Positions 31,094 through 41,328 of a stretch of DNA of 64,000 nt are shown here, piece after piece (within the stretch, counting starts at the first letter, position 1; every line of letters begins with the position of its first letter). The notes beneath the pieces were generated by a model. It saw only the letters and a program-made list of their open reading frames with translations. It had not been told where the DNA came from and searched no databases. A program made the position numbers and the translations under genes. Where the stretch lies: assembly GCA_963830205.1 (NCBI GenBank), contig CAWHLP010000031.1, positions 210,719-274,718 on the forward strand, written 5' to 3'. The stretch comes from CAVSRC01 sp963830205 (GTDB lineage: Bacteria > Pseudomonadota > Alphaproteobacteria > Rhizobiales > Kaistiaceae).

Positions 31094-32609
31094 ATGACAG
31101 AGACCCCTCCACGCCCCGTCCTTGAAACCCTCGCGATCTCCAAGGCTTTTCCGGGCGTACAGGCGCTCGCCGGCATCAACCTCCAGCTCTTCTCCGGGGA
31201 AGTGACGGCGCTCATCGGCGAGAATGGCGCCGGCAAGTCGACCCTGGTCAAGATCCTCACCGGCGTCTATGCGCCCGACGACGGGCGCATCCTGCTCGAC
31301 GGCGCCAATGTCGACATCCCCAACGCCGAAGCCGCCTTCCACCGCGGCATCACCGCCACCCACCAGGAGACGGTGCTCTTCGACGAGCTCTCCGTCACCG
31401 AGAACGTCTTCCTCGGTCATCCGATCACCGGGCGCTTCGGCTGGCTCGACTGGAAGGCCATGCGGGCGCGCACGCGCGCGATCCTGGCGGAGATCGAGGT
31501 CGACCTCGACCCCGACGTGCCGCTGCGCGAACTGGCGATTGCCCGCAAGCACCTGGTCGCCATCGCCCGCGCGCTGTCGGTCGACGCCAAGATCGTCATC
31601 ATGGACGAGCCGACCGCCTCGCTCTCCCACAAGGAGGTCGAGGAGCTCTACCAGATCATCGCCAAGCTCAAGCGCGAGGGCAAGGCGATCCTCTTCATCA
31701 GCCACAAGTTCGAAGAGATCTTCCAGATCGCCGACCGCTACACGGTTCTGCGCGACGGCCGTTCGGTCGGCGAAGGGCTGGTCGCCGAGGCGACCCCCGC
31801 CAACCTCATCTCACTGATGGTCGGGCGGACGGTCGACATGATCTTCCCGAAGCCGGTGGCCACCCCCGGCGAGACGGTCTTCTCGGTCGCCGGCCTCTGC
31901 CACCCGACCGAATTCGCCGACATCGACTTCGACGTCCGCAAGGGCGAGATCCTCGGCTTCTACGGCCTGGTCGGCTCCGGCCGCAGCGAGGTCATGCAGG
32001 CGATCTTCGGGGTCACCCACCCCTCGGCCGGCACGGTGACGCTCGCCGGCAAGCCGATCACCGTCCACCGCCCGGCCGATGCGGTCGCCACCGGCGTCGT
32101 CTACGTGCCCGAGGAGCGCCAGCGCCAGGGCGTGGTGCTGGCGCTCCCCGTCTTCGCCAACATCACGCTCCCCTCCCTCGGCCGCCTCACCCGCAACGGC
32201 TTCCTCGACCTTGCCCGCGAGTTCGACCTTGCCCGCGACTATGCCGAGCAGCCTCGACGTGCGCGCCTCGAGCCTCAGCCAGGAGGTCGGCACGCTGTCG
32301 GGCGGCAACCAGCAGAAGGTGGTGATCGGCAAGTGGCTGGCCACCAACCCGCGCGTCATCATCCTCGACGAGCCGACCAAGGGCATCGACGTCGGCTCCA
32401 AGGCCGCCGTCCACGCCTTCATGCGCCAGCTCACCACGCAAGGCGTCGCCATCGTCATGGTCTCATCCGAACTGCCCGAGATCCTCGGCATGAGCGACCG
32501 CGTCGTGGTCATGCGCCAGGGCCGCATCGTTTCCCGCTTCGACCGGCCGGACCTCACCGCCGAGAGGCTGGTCGCCGCCGCCACCGGCAACGTCGCCGAG
32601 GCCGCCTGA
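31094..32609 (+). CDS. rhaT: Rhamnose ABC transporter ATPase (frameshifted)
   Basis: Duplicated CUT2 ATPase (RbsA-like), about 504 residues. Domain 1 has GENGAGKST, an atypical signature region LRELAIARKHLVAIARAL and VIMDEPTASLSHKE. Domain 2 has GLVGSGRSEVM, LSGGNQQKVVIGKW and IILDEPTKGIDVGSKAAV. The frame breaks near 32250: ARDYAEQ is followed by an extra C, after which LDVRASSLSQEVGTLSGGNQ continues in the correct frame. Total length is 3n+1. Without correction the second signature and Walker B would be lost. It ends one base before rhaP. Confidence 0.9.
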
Positions 32610-32610
32610 C

Positions 32611-33579
32611 ATGCGCATCGGTCGCGACATCCTGCTTGCCATCATCGTTGCCGGGATGATCGTCGGCATCGGCTTCATCACCCCGGCCTTCGTCCAGCCG
32701 CAGAGCCTCGCCGGCCTGTTCAACGACACCGCCATCCTCATCATGGTCGTGCTCGGCCAGATGACGGTGATCCTGACCAAGTGCATCGACCTGTCGGTCG
32801 GCGCCAACATCGCGCTGACCGGCGTGCTGGTCGCGCTGGTCAATGCCACCCACCCCGAGGTCCCGATTCCCCTGCTCATGCTGCTCGCCGCCGGCATCGG
32901 CCTCGGGCTCGGCGCCTTCAACGGCGCCATGGTGTGGCTGGTCGGCATTCCGCCGATCGTGGTCACGCTGGGGACGCTGTCAATCTATCGCGGGCTTGCC
33001 TTCGTCGCCTCCGGCGGTACCTCGATCGTCGGCAGGCAGATGAGCCCCGCCTTCATCGCCGCGCCGCGCACCGAATTGTTCGGCCTGCCGGTGATGTCGT
33101 GGTTCGCCGTCATCCTGGTGATCGTGTTCCTCTTCTTCATGCGGGTGACGCGCACCGGCCGCGCCTTCTACGCCACCGGCGGCAACCCGATCGCCGCCGT
33201 CTATACCGGCATCAATGTCGGCCTCACCCAGTTCATCGCCTTCTGCATCTCCGGCACCATTTCCGGCTTCTGCGGCTACCTGTGGGCGTCGCGCTTCACC
33301 ATCGCCTATGTCGACATCGCCGGCGGCTTCGAGCTCCAGGTCATCGCCTCCTGCGTCATCGGCGGCGTGTCGATCGCCGGCGGCATCGGCACCGTGCCCG
33401 GCGCCGTCCTCGGCGCGCTCTTCCTCGGCGTGGTCAGCGAGGCCCTGCCGGTGATCCACGTCTCGCCGTTCTGGCAGCTCGCCATCTCCGGCGCCGCCAT
33501 CCTCGGCGCCGTCATCATCAATTCCGGCCGCGAGCGGCGGACCGGTCGCCTGATCCTCAAGGAGGCGGTGGCGGGATGA
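32611..33579 (+). CDS. rhaP: Rhamnose ABC transporter permease
   Basis: CUT2 permease (RbsC-like), 322 residues and about eight to ten helices. The family motif is IDLSVGANIALTGVLVAL, followed by GAFNGAMVWLVGIPPIVVTL and GGVSIAGGIGTVPGAVLGAL. Its stop overlaps the rhaQ start (ATGA). It works with RhaQ as the channel pair. Confidence 0.92.
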   Translation: MRIGRDILLAIIVAGMIVGIGFITPAFVQPQSLAGLFNDTAILIMVVLGQMTVILTKCIDLSVGANIALTGVLVALVNATHPEVPIPLLMLLAAGIGLGLGAFNGAMVWLVGIPPIVVTLGTLSIYRGLAFVASGGTSIVGRQMSPAFIAAPRTELFGLPVMSWFAVILVIVFLFFMRVTRTGRAFYATGGNPIAAVYTGINVGLTQFIAFCISGTISGFCGYLWASRFTIAYVDIAGGFELQVIASCVIGGVSIAGGIGTVPGAVLGALFLGVVSEALPVIHVSPFWQLAISGAAILGAVIINSGRERRTGRLILKEAVAG

Positions 33580-34580
33580 CCGAGCAGACCATCGCACCGC
33601 ACGTCATCCCCGACCGGCTCGCCGGCGGTTTCCGCTGGTGGAAGCAGTGGGAGCTGATCCTCTTCGCCGTCGCCGCCGCCATCTTCGTCTTCAACGCGAA
33701 CGCCTCGCCCTACTTCCTCAATCCCTACAATCTCTCCGACGCCACCTTCAATTTCACCGAGAAGGCGATCATCGCCTTCGCCATGGCATTGCTGATCATC
33801 GCCGGCGAGATCGACCTCTCCGTCGCCTCGATCATCGCGCTCTCCTCGACCGCCATGGGGGCCGCGGCGGAGGCCGGCGCCGGGACGCCGCTGATCATCC
33901 TCATCGGCATCGCCGTCGGCGTTCTCGCCGGCGCCTTCAACGGCTTCGTCGTCACCTGGTTCCGCATCCCCTCGATCGTCGTCACCATCGGCACCATGAG
34001 CCTCTTCCGCGGCATCGCCTATGTCGTCCTCGGCGACCAGGTCTATCGCCACTACCCGGAGAGCTTCTCCTATTTCGGCCAGGGCTATGTCTGGTGGGTG
34101 GTCTCCTTCGAATTCGTGCTCTTCCTGGTCTTCGCCGTCATCTTCGGCGTCGCGCTGCACGCCACCGCCTTCGGCCGCCGCATCTACGCCATCGGCAACA
34201 ATCCCATGGCGGCGCTCTTCTCCGGCGTGCGCGTCGACCGCATCCGCTTCCTGCTCTTCGTGCTCACCGGCGCCATGAGCGGCATCGCCTCGATCCTGCT
34301 CACCTCGCGCATCTCGTCGACGCGGCCGACCATCGCTACCGGCTGGGAGCTCGAGGTGATCACCATGGTCGTGCTCGGCGGCGTCAACATCCTCGGCGGC
34401 TCGGGCACCATCCCCGGCGTCTTCATCGCCGCCTTCGTCATGGGGCTGGTCACCTTCGGCTTCGGCCTGCTCAACGTGCCGGGCATCGTCCAGTCGATCT
34501 TCATCGGCTCGCTGCTCATCGCGGCGATCGCGCTGCCGATCGTCGGCGGCAAGATCGCCCGGCGGAAGAGGAACGCCTGA
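33576..34580 (+). CDS. rhaQ: Rhamnose ABC transporter permease
   Basis: Second CUT2 permease, 334 residues. It has GEIDLSVASIIALSSTAMGA, GAFNGFVVTWFRIPSIVVTI and GGVNILGGSGTIPGVFIAA, the same signature positions as RhaP. The start is coupled to rhaP (ATGA), and its stop codon TGA overlaps the rhaU ATG (TGATG). Confidence 0.92.
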   Translation: MTEQTIAPHVIPDRLAGGFRWWKQWELILFAVAAAIFVFNANASPYFLNPYNLSDATFNFTEKAIIAFAMALLIIAGEIDLSVASIIALSSTAMGAAAEAGAGTPLIILIGIAVGVLAGAFNGFVVTWFRIPSIVVTIGTMSLFRGIAYVVLGDQVYRHYPESFSYFGQGYVWWVVSFEFVLFLVFAVIFGVALHATAFGRRIYAIGNNPMAALFSGVRVDRIRFLLFVLTGAMSGIASILLTSRISSTRPTIATGWELEVITMVVLGGVNILGGSGTIPGVFIAAFVMGLVTFGFGLLNVPGIVQSIFIGSLLIAAIALPIVGGKIARRKRNA

Positions 34581-34894
34581 TGCAGAAACACGCCTTCAAG
34601 ATGAAGCTCAACCCCGGCATGGAGGCCGAATACAAGCGCCGCCACGACGAAATCTGGCCCGAGCTTGTGGCGCTCTTGAAGGGGGCCGGCGTCTCCGACT
34701 ATTCCATCCATCTCGACCGCGAGACCAACACGCTGTTCGGCGTGCTGTGGCGCACCGACGACCACCGCATGGATGATCTGCCCAACCACCCGGTGATGCA
34801 GCGTTGGTGGGCCCACATGGCCGACATCATGGAGACAAAGCCGGACAACGAGCCGGTCTCGCTGCCCCTGGTGACCGTCTTCCACATGGACTGA
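34580..34894 (+). CDS. rhaU: L-rhamnose mutarotase
   Basis: Small cytoplasmic enzyme of 104 residues that interconverts alpha and beta L-rhamnopyranose, supplying the anomer used by the isomerase. It shows the family features: AFKMKLNPGMEAEYKRRHDE, then YSIHLDRETNTLFGVL and a terminal FHMD. The ferredoxin-like fold forms dimers. It is fully embedded in the rha operon between rhaQ and rhaK. Confidence 0.92.
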   Translation: MQKHAFKMKLNPGMEAEYKRRHDEIWPELVALLKGAGVSDYSIHLDRETNTLFGVLWRTDDHRMDDLPNHPVMQRWWAHMADIMETKPDNEPVSLPLVTVFHMD

Positions 34895-34901
34895 CGGCGA
34901 C

Positions 34902-36273
34902 ATGGCCGAGCAGCACGCCATTGTCGTCATCGACATCGGCAAGTCCAACGCCAAGCTGGTCCTGGTCGATCCCGCGACCCGCACCGTGGCCTCCGTCCGC
35001 ACCACGGCCAACACGGTGCGAACCGATGGGCCCTACCCGCATTTCGACGTCGACGCGCTGTGGCACTGGATCCTTGACGGGCTTGCCGAATTCGCCCGCC
35101 TTGCCGAAATCGCAGCCATCTCGGTGACCACCCACGGCGCCTGCTTCGCGCTCGTGACCGGCGATCACCTGGCCCTCCCCATCCTCGACTATGAGCACGA
35201 CGGGCCGGAAGCTGTGCACGACGCCTATCGCGCGGTCTGCGGGGATTTTTCCGAGACGCTCTCGCCCGACCTTCCCAACGGCCTCAATGCCGGCCGCCAG
35301 CTCTTCTGGCTGAGCCGTACGTTCGCCGGCGCCTTTGCCGAGACCGAAGCGATCCTGCCCTACCCGCAATACTGGGTGTGGCGCCTGACCGGCCGCAAGG
35401 TCGCCGAGGTGACCTCGCTCGGCTGTCATACCGACATGTGGGCGCCGGACGCTGGAACCTTCTCCAAGTTTGCGACCAACGAAGGCTGGGACCGCCTGTT
35501 CCCGCCACTGGTCAGGGCCTGGGACACGGTCGGCACCGTCACGCCGGACGTCGCCAGGCGCACCGGCCTCGCCGCGGAGTGCCGCGTCGTCGCCGGCATC
35601 CACGACAGCAATGCCAGCCTGCTCCCCCACCTGCTGACGCGCTCTCTCCCCTTCGCGGTTCTGTCGACCGGCACCTGGGCCATCGTGCTCGCCCCCGGTG
35701 GCAGCATCGCCCACCTCGACCCGGCCCGCGACTGCCTCGCCAATGTCGATGCCTACGGCCGACCGGTGCCCTCGGCCCGCTTCATGGCCGGACGCGAGTT
35801 CGGCTTGCTTGCCGGCGGCGATGCCGAACCAAGCGATCAGGACGTGGCGCGGGTGGTCGCTGACGGGATCATGGCGCTGCCGACCTTCGCGCCGCTCACC
35901 GGGCCCTTCGGCAAGGCACAGGGACGCTGGACCGTCGACCCGGACGGGCTGACGCCGGGCGAGCGCGCCGCTGCCGCCAGCCTCTACGCGGCACTGGTCA
36001 CCGAGACCTGCCTGTCGCTCGCCGGCGCCGATGGCCCGGTCATCGTCGAAGGGCGCTTCGCCCAGAACCGCCTGTTCCTCGCGGCACTGGCCGCGCGCAT
36101 CCCGCGCCCGCTCCTGGTCGAGCCGGACGCGACCGGCACCCTCGACGGTGCCCTGCTGCTGGCCGAGGGGCCGGAGGCCCGGCTGCCGCCGAAGGCCGCG
36201 CCCGCGGGTCGCCCCGCTCGCCATGGACCTCGCGCCCTACGCCGAAGCCTGGCACCGCCTGGCGGCAGGCTGA
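34902..36273 (+). CDS. rhaK: Rhamnulokinase-type FGGY kinase (frameshifted at the C-terminus)
   Basis: FGGY-family sugar kinase, about 457 residues. In rhizobia RhaK is needed both for kinase activity and for transport. The N-terminal ATPase fold begins AIVVIDIGKSNAKLVLVD; TTHGACFALVTGDHLALPIL, VAGIHDSNASLLPHLL and STGTWAIVLAPGGSIAHLD are present. Near 36200 an extra G (GCGGGTCGCC) shifts the frame; the true end is APLAMDLAPYAEAWHRLAAG, stopping at 36273, and the length is 3n+1. Without correction the frame would read on to 36332 with non-family sequence. Confidence 0.9.
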
Positions 36274-36393
36274 TCCCGTCCGCCCGGAACGGGCGACGCT
36301 GCCGGTCGGTCTCAACTCCCCGTTCCCAATGATCGCTGCCGAGGGTGCCGGGTGACCCGCGCTTCCGCCTGCCGGGCGTTCGCCCGCTCAATA

Positions 36394-36424
36394 CGATCAA
36401 TATCGCTCAAAAATCTGATTGACA
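36394..36424. promoter_or_regulatory. Candidate DeoR-type operator and -35 box before the second DeoR operon
   Basis: CGATCAATATCGCTCAAAAA (36394-36413) is the inverted copy, 18 of 20 bases, of the element at 24337-24356. It is directly followed by TGATTGACA (36416-36424), the same nine-mer found twice in the rhaD/rhaR promoter region. TTGACA here would be the -35 of the operon; a weak -10 (AATCCT) lies 17 bases downstream. Confidence 0.5.
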
Positions 36425-36488
36425 TAGATCATATTGGATGGAATCCTGAGCAAGTCATGCGCACATGACACGGAGGGGGAAGCCGGCG

Positions 36489-37280
36489 ATGGATCACGCA
36501 GGGGGCGTGAAGGCGGAACGTCTCGACGCGATCCGCAGCCATCTCTACGCCAACGGCTTCTCGACCATCCAGTCGCTGGCCGACTCGGTCGGCGCCTCGC
36601 TGGCGACGATCCGTCGCGACCTCCACATCCTCGAACGGGACGGTGCGATCGACCGCGTGCACGGTGGCGCGCGCATCGCCGCGGGCTCCTCGGTCGAGCT
36701 TGCCTTCCAGGAGCGCACCAAGCGCAACATCTCGGCCAAGCGCGCCATCGCGACCGCCGCCTATGCGCTGCTGGCGCCGCGCACCTCGATCTTCCTCGAT
36801 GCCGGCACCACCGTGCTCCAGCTGGCGCGGCTCATCCGCATCAATCCCCTGCCGCTCCGCATCTTCACCAACGGGCTGGCGGTGGCGCAGGAGTTCCTCA
36901 ACATCGCCGATCTCGAGGTGGTGCTGCTCGGCGGCCAGCTGCGCAGCGAGAATGCCTCGCTGGTCGGTCCGCAGGCCGAGGCGATGCTGGAATCGATCTG
37001 GTTCGATCAGCTGTTTCTCGGCGCCAGCGCCATCGGCCCCGACGACGCCATCTACAGCGTCGACAGCGCCGAGGCGAGCCTCAACCAGCGCATGCTGGCG
37101 CGCTCGGCGGAGCGCTACGTCCTGGCCAATTCCTCCAAGTTCGGCACGATGGCGACCTACAAGGTGGCGCCGCTGGCCTCGTCCGCCTCGGTCATCACCG
37201 ATTCCCGGCTGCCGCCCCGCTGGCGCAGCCAGCTTGCCGAGGCCGGCGTCGCCACCACCATCGTCGAGATCGAGGCCTAG
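36489..37280 (+). CDS. DeoR-family transcriptional regulator
   Basis: Sugar-responsive repressor of 263 residues. The winged helix-turn-helix covers about 10-65 (TIQSLADSVGASLATIRRDL, DRVHGGARI). The effector domain has LDAGTTVLQLARLI, IFTNGLAVAQEF, LLGGQLRSENASLVG and NSSKFGTMA. GGAGGGGGAA lies upstream of the ATG at 36489; an in-frame ATG at 36465 precedes that site. It heads an operon with a BadF kinase, CUT1 transporter, AgaS and KbaZ homologues, and most likely responds to a phosphorylated sugar of that pathway. Confidence 0.9.
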   Translation: MDHAGGVKAERLDAIRSHLYANGFSTIQSLADSVGASLATIRRDLHILERDGAIDRVHGGARIAAGSSVELAFQERTKRNISAKRAIATAAYALLAPRTSIFLDAGTTVLQLARLIRINPLPLRIFTNGLAVAQEFLNIADLEVVLLGGQLRSENASLVGPQAEAMLESIWFDQLFLGASAIGPDDAIYSVDSAEASLNQRMLARSAERYVLANSSKFGTMATYKVAPLASSASVITDSRLPPRWRSQLAEAGVATTIVEIEA

Positions 37281-37282
37281 CC

Positions 37283-38260
37283 GTGGCCGACGCTTTCATC
37301 CTCGGCATCGACGGCGGGGGCAGCAAGGTCCTCGTCGCCCTCGCCGACATGAGCGGCCGCATCCTGCGCAGCGTGCGCGGCGCTGGCGTCAACCCCATGG
37401 ACAACCGCAACTGGCGGGACGAGCTCGCCGCCCAGCTTGGCCATTTCAAGGACGAGCCCGGCCTTGCCGCCGTCGGCGCCGCCCTCCCCGCCCACGGCGA
37501 GGTCGAACGCATTTCGCAGAGCCAGCGCGCGGCGATCGCCGGCGCCTTCCCTGGCATTCCGCAGACGGTCATCAACGATGTCGATGCCGCCCATATCGGC
37601 GCCTTCGCCGGCGGACCGGGCATCCTCATCCTCTCCGGCACCGGCTCGATGGCCTGGGCGCGCGACGACGCCGGCACCTCCGCCCGCATCGGCGGCTGGG
37701 GCGACGTCATCGGCGACGAAGGCAGCGGCCACTGGATCGGCCGGCTCGCCCTCAGCCGGATCAGCCAGAGCCTCGACAAGCGCGCGCCCCCGACCGCCCT
37801 GGTCGATGCGGCCTTCGCCTATCTCGGCCTCGACCGCTCCCGGCCGGCCAACGCGCTCGAGGGCTGGGTCGAGGGCCTCGCCAACCAAAGGGCCGGCGTC
37901 GCTTCGCTGGCGGTGGTCGTGAACCAGGTCGCTGAGGCCGGCGACCCGGTGGCGAGAGACCTCATCGGCCGGGCGGCCGATGAACTCGCCAGGCACATCA
38001 CCACCATCGCCCGGCATTGCAGCCCCGATGCCGACTGGACCTATGCCGGCGGCACCTTCGCCAGCCGCATGCTTCTCGACGCGGTGACCGAGCGGATCGG
38101 AAGACCGCCGGTTCCCCCGCGCCTTCCCCCGATTGGCGGTGCCCTGCTGGCTGCCGCCAAGATTCTCGGCTGGCCGATCGAAGCGGCTTTCGTCGAGCGC
38201 CTCGCTGTCGCGACAGACGCCGCGACGGCCAATGCCAAACGACAAGAACCAACGATCTAG
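37283..38260 (+). CDS. BadF/BadG/BcrA/BcrD-family sugar kinase (N-acetylhexosamine-kinase-like)
   Basis: Cytoplasmic kinase of the ASKHA fold, 325 residues. ILGIDGGGSKVLVALAD (phosphate 1), NDVDAAHIGAFAGGPGIL, LSGTGSMAWAR and GGWGDVIGDEGSGHWIGRLA are the family signature, shared with eukaryotic-type GlcNAc kinase and AgaK2-type kinases. The GTG at 37283 follows the DeoR stop by two bases. Beside AgaS and KbaZ homologues it probably phosphorylates an imported hexosamine or related sugar. Confidence 0.87.
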   Translation: MADAFILGIDGGGSKVLVALADMSGRILRSVRGAGVNPMDNRNWRDELAAQLGHFKDEPGLAAVGAALPAHGEVERISQSQRAAIAGAFPGIPQTVINDVDAAHIGAFAGGPGILILSGTGSMAWARDDAGTSARIGGWGDVIGDEGSGHWIGRLALSRISQSLDKRAPPTALVDAAFAYLGLDRSRPANALEGWVEGLANQRAGVASLAVVVNQVAEAGDPVARDLIGRAADELARHITTIARHCSPDADWTYAGGTFASRMLLDAVTERIGRPPVPPRLPPIGGALLAAAKILGWPIEAAFVERLAVATDAATANAKRQEPTI

Positions 38261-38272
38261 GAGACAAGGGAC

Positions 38273-39526
38273 ATGCGTACATTTCTTCTCGCTGCCGCCG
38301 CAACGGCCCTCGCCGCGGTCGTTCCGGCCCATGCCGACGACGCCAAGCCGTATGCCGGCCAGTCGATCACCGTCCTGATGCCGTCGCCGCAGGCAGCTAA
38401 CATCGCGGCCGATTTCGAGAAGGCGACCGGCATCAAGGTCGACCTCCAGACCCTGTCCTGGGACGACATCCGGCCCAAGCTGGTGACCGCGCTGCTCGCC
38501 GGCACCTCGCCCGCCGACGTGACCGAGTTCGACTGGTCGTGGACCGGGCAGTTCAGCGCCGCCGGCTGGTATGAGCCGCTCAACGACAAGATCGACGCCG
38601 CCACCATCGATGACATCAAGGGCTCGTCGATCTTCACCGTCGACGGCAAGCTGATCGGCGTGCCCTACTCCAACGACTTCCGCGTCATGCTGGTCAACAA
38701 GCAGCACTTTGCCGACGCGGGCATCACCGCAATGCCCAAGACCCTCGACGAACTGGTCGCCGACGCCAAGCAGATCAAGGCAAAGGGCATCGTCAAATAT
38801 CCGATCGGACTGCCGCTGTCGCCGACGGAAGGCGCTTCGACGAGCTGGTACCTGCTCACCAAGGCGTTCGGCGGCGACCTCTTCGACAAGGACTTCAATC
38901 CGCTGTTCGTGTCGCCGGATTCGGCCGGCTACAAGGCGATGGCCTTCGAGCTGATGCTGCTCAAGGAAGGTCTGGTCGACCCGGCCTCGACCGGCCTCAA
39001 GGACAGCCAGATCAACGAGGGCATGTTCGCCAAGGGCGTGACCAGCATCATGATCTCGGGTGAGCCCGGACGTCTCGGCCAGATGAACGATCCCAAGCAG
39101 TCCGACGTTGCCGGCAAGGTCGACGCGATCCTGGTGCCGACCGTCTCCGGCACGACCCGCAGCTATGGCCTGCTCGAGGCCCTGGCGATCCCCAAGGTGT
39201 CGCAGCACAAGGAAGCCGCGCTCGCGTTCATCAAGTGGTTCACCAGCAAAGATTGGCAGATGGAGAACTATGCCAACGGCTTCCTGCCGACCCGCACCTC
39301 GGCGCTGGCCGCTCTCAACCAGCAGGGCAAGCTGATCAGCGGTGATGCCCTGGTCGAGGAGTCCAAGTACGTCGAGCCGCTGTTCGCGCAAGGCACGCCC
39401 ACCTGGTATCCGCAGTTCTCCAGCGCGGTGAACACGGCCATCAACAGCGTCGCCAAGGGCGAGGTCACCGTCGACCAGGCGATGAAGAACATCGCCGAAG
39501 CCACCAAGCAGGCGATGGCTCAATGA
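38273..39526 (+). CDS. CUT1 sugar ABC transporter substrate-binding protein
   Basis: Periplasmic binding protein family 1, 417 residues. The Sec signal MRTFLLAAAATALAAVVPAH ends at AHADD. Recognisable segments are DFEKATGIKVDLQTLSWDDI, VTEFDWSWTGQFSAAGWYEP, VPYSNDFRVMLVNKQHF and GEPGRLGQMN. GGAGA precedes the ATG. Its stop is overlapped by the first permease start, with no hairpin between, unlike four other importers in this window. Confidence 0.9.
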   Translation: MRTFLLAAAATALAAVVPAHADDAKPYAGQSITVLMPSPQAANIAADFEKATGIKVDLQTLSWDDIRPKLVTALLAGTSPADVTEFDWSWTGQFSAAGWYEPLNDKIDAATIDDIKGSSIFTVDGKLIGVPYSNDFRVMLVNKQHFADAGITAMPKTLDELVADAKQIKAKGIVKYPIGLPLSPTEGASTSWYLLTKAFGGDLFDKDFNPLFVSPDSAGYKAMAFELMLLKEGLVDPASTGLKDSQINEGMFAKGVTSIMISGEPGRLGQMNDPKQSDVAGKVDAILVPTVSGTTRSYGLLEALAIPKVSQHKEAALAFIKWFTSKDWQMENYANGFLPTRTSALAALNQQGKLISGDALVEESKYVEPLFAQGTPTWYPQFSSAVNTAINSVAKGEVTVDQAMKNIAEATKQAMAQ

Positions 39527-40441
39527 CAGCAGCCGCCTCAACAGGCGCTGTAGACAAGCGTGGCGCCACCGGCAACGGCGACGCCATGCTTGGCATTCTC
39601 CTGGTTGCTCCGATCCTCATCACCATGGTCTCGCTGGTCTTCTACCCGCTGGCCGAGACCGTCTGGGACAGCCTGCATCGGGTCAACCCGATGCAGCCCG
39701 GCACGCCGTTTATCGGGCTCAGGAACTACACCTACATGCTCCAGGATCCCCAGTTCGGGAAAGCCTGGGCCAATACCATTGCCTATGTCGTGCTGGCGGT
39801 CAGCGCCGAAACGGTGTTCGGCGTGCTGGCCGCCACGCTCATCAACCAGGTCAAATACGGCCGCAAATGGCTGCTCGCCGCGGTCATCCTGCCGTGGGCG
39901 CTGCCCGGCGTCGTCAACGCCGTCATCTGGCTGTGGATCTATCAGCCCGGCGCCGGCCTCCTCAACGGCATCCTCACCGCCTTCGGCCTGCCCTTCGACA
40001 ACCACGTCTGGTTCAACGAGCGCACCAGCGCCATCATCGCGGTCACCGTGGTCCACGTCTGGCGCATGATGCCGCTGACCGTGGTCATCGTGCTCGCCGC
40101 CATGCAGAGCATCCCCGACCATCTCTACGAGGCGGCGCGCATCGACGGGGCGTCGCGCACGCCAGATGTTCGTGATGATCACGCTGCCGCTGGTGCGCAG
40201 CGCCATCGCGGTGTCGATGACCAACGCCACCGTCTACGCCTTCAACCTGTTCGACGAGGCCTGGGTGCTGGCCGGGTCGAGCCTGGAAACGCGGCCGGTC
40301 CTCGTGCAGATCTACCTGGAGACCTTCCAGAACCTGCACTTCTCCTACGGCATGGCGATGTCGCTGGTGATCACCGTCGTCGCGCTGCTCATGTCGCTGG
40401 TCTTCGTCCTCCGCGTCTACCGCAACACCCGGTTCGACTGA
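39523..40441 (+). CDS. CUT1 sugar ABC transporter permease (frameshifted)
   Basis: MalF-like permease of about 305 residues. Helix 1 is near MLGILLVAPILITMVSLVFY; the EAA loop begins LYEAARIDGASRT and should continue QMFVMITLPLVRSAIAV. An extra C near 40158 (ACGCCAGATG) breaks the frame inside that loop; the rest runs in the next frame to 40441, and the length is 3n+1. The loop is the ATPase contact site. The start is coupled to the binding-protein stop (ATGA). Confidence 0.88.
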
Positions 40442-40443
40442 CC

Positions 40444-41301
40444 ATGAAGCCCGCCATCGGACATCGTATTGTGGTGTGGATCGGTGTGGCGGTGCTGCTG
40501 CTGTGGTCGCTCGGCCCGATCTACTGGACGGTGGCGAGCGCGCTGACGCCGACCAAGGACTTCTCGGCGCGGCCCATCCACTTCTTCCCGCAGCACTTCA
40601 CCCTCGACCACATCGAGCGCCTGCTCGGCATCAACATCGACCGCATCGGCGGCGTCGAGGTGTGGGCGCAGTTCCGCGCCGCCATGTTCAACAGCGTCAT
40701 CGCGGCAACGCTGGCGACCATCCTGTGCGTGGCGATATCGGCCTTCGGCGCCTATGCCTTCACCCGCCTCAGCTTCCCCGGCAGGCGGACGATCTTCATC
40801 GCCGTGGTGGCGACGCTGGCGATCCCCGGCTACGCCGTGCTGATCCCGCTCTATCGCATCATGATCGCGCTGCACATGGTCGACACCTTTGTCGGCGTGG
40901 CCCTGATCTACGTCTCCGCCTACCTGCCGCTTTGCCTGTGGCTGATGCGCAGCGTCTACGAGCAGCTGCCGATCGCGCTCGAGGAGGCCGCCCAGCTCGA
41001 CGGCGCCGGCCGCCTGCGCACCTTCGTCCAGATCGTCCTGCCGCTGGTCGGCCCCGGCCTGACCGCGGCGGCGATCCTGACCTTCCTCGGCTCGTGGGGA
41101 CAATACCTGGTACCGCTGATCTTCTCGCCGACGGCGACCAAGCCGCTGACCGTGCTCATCCCCGAGTTCGCCACCAAGAACTTCATCGACTACGGCCTGA
41201 TCACGGCGAGCGGCTCGATCGCCATCGTGATTCCCGCCCTGGTCGTCATCTTCCTCAATCGCTATCTGGTCAGCGGTCTGCTCGCCGGATCGGTGAAGTG
41301 A
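40444..41301 (+). CDS. CUT1 sugar ABC transporter permease (MalG-like)
   Basis: Second channel subunit, 285 residues, six helices. The EAA loop is PIALEEAAQLDGAGRLRTFV, followed by a MalG-type end (RYLVSGLLAGSVK). It starts two bases after the previous stop. No ATPase gene follows in this operon, so the pair must borrow one, perhaps the MsmX-type protein encoded at 19889. Confidence 0.9.
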   Translation: MKPAIGHRIVVWIGVAVLLLWSLGPIYWTVASALTPTKDFSARPIHFFPQHFTLDHIERLLGINIDRIGGVEVWAQFRAAMFNSVIAATLATILCVAISAFGAYAFTRLSFPGRRTIFIAVVATLAIPGYAVLIPLYRIMIALHMVDTFVGVALIYVSAYLPLCLWLMRSVYEQLPIALEEAAQLDGAGRLRTFVQIVLPLVGPGLTAAAILTFLGSWGQYLVPLIFSPTATKPLTVLIPEFATKNFIDYGLITASGSIAIVIPALVVIFLNRYLVSGLLAGSVK

Positions 41302-41328
41302 AAACAGTCGTAGAAACTGGAGAATCCC

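Noticed and set aside
31094..32609. Programmed ribosomal frameshifting in rhaT and the other shifted genes
   Set aside because: No slippery heptamer plus downstream structure at the break points, sites differ between genes, and the net shift is always one extra base, which fits sequence error.
36031..36332. Read-through C-terminus of rhaK to 36332
   Set aside because: After about 36200 that frame loses family similarity, while the neighbouring frame gives the expected kinase end at 36273.
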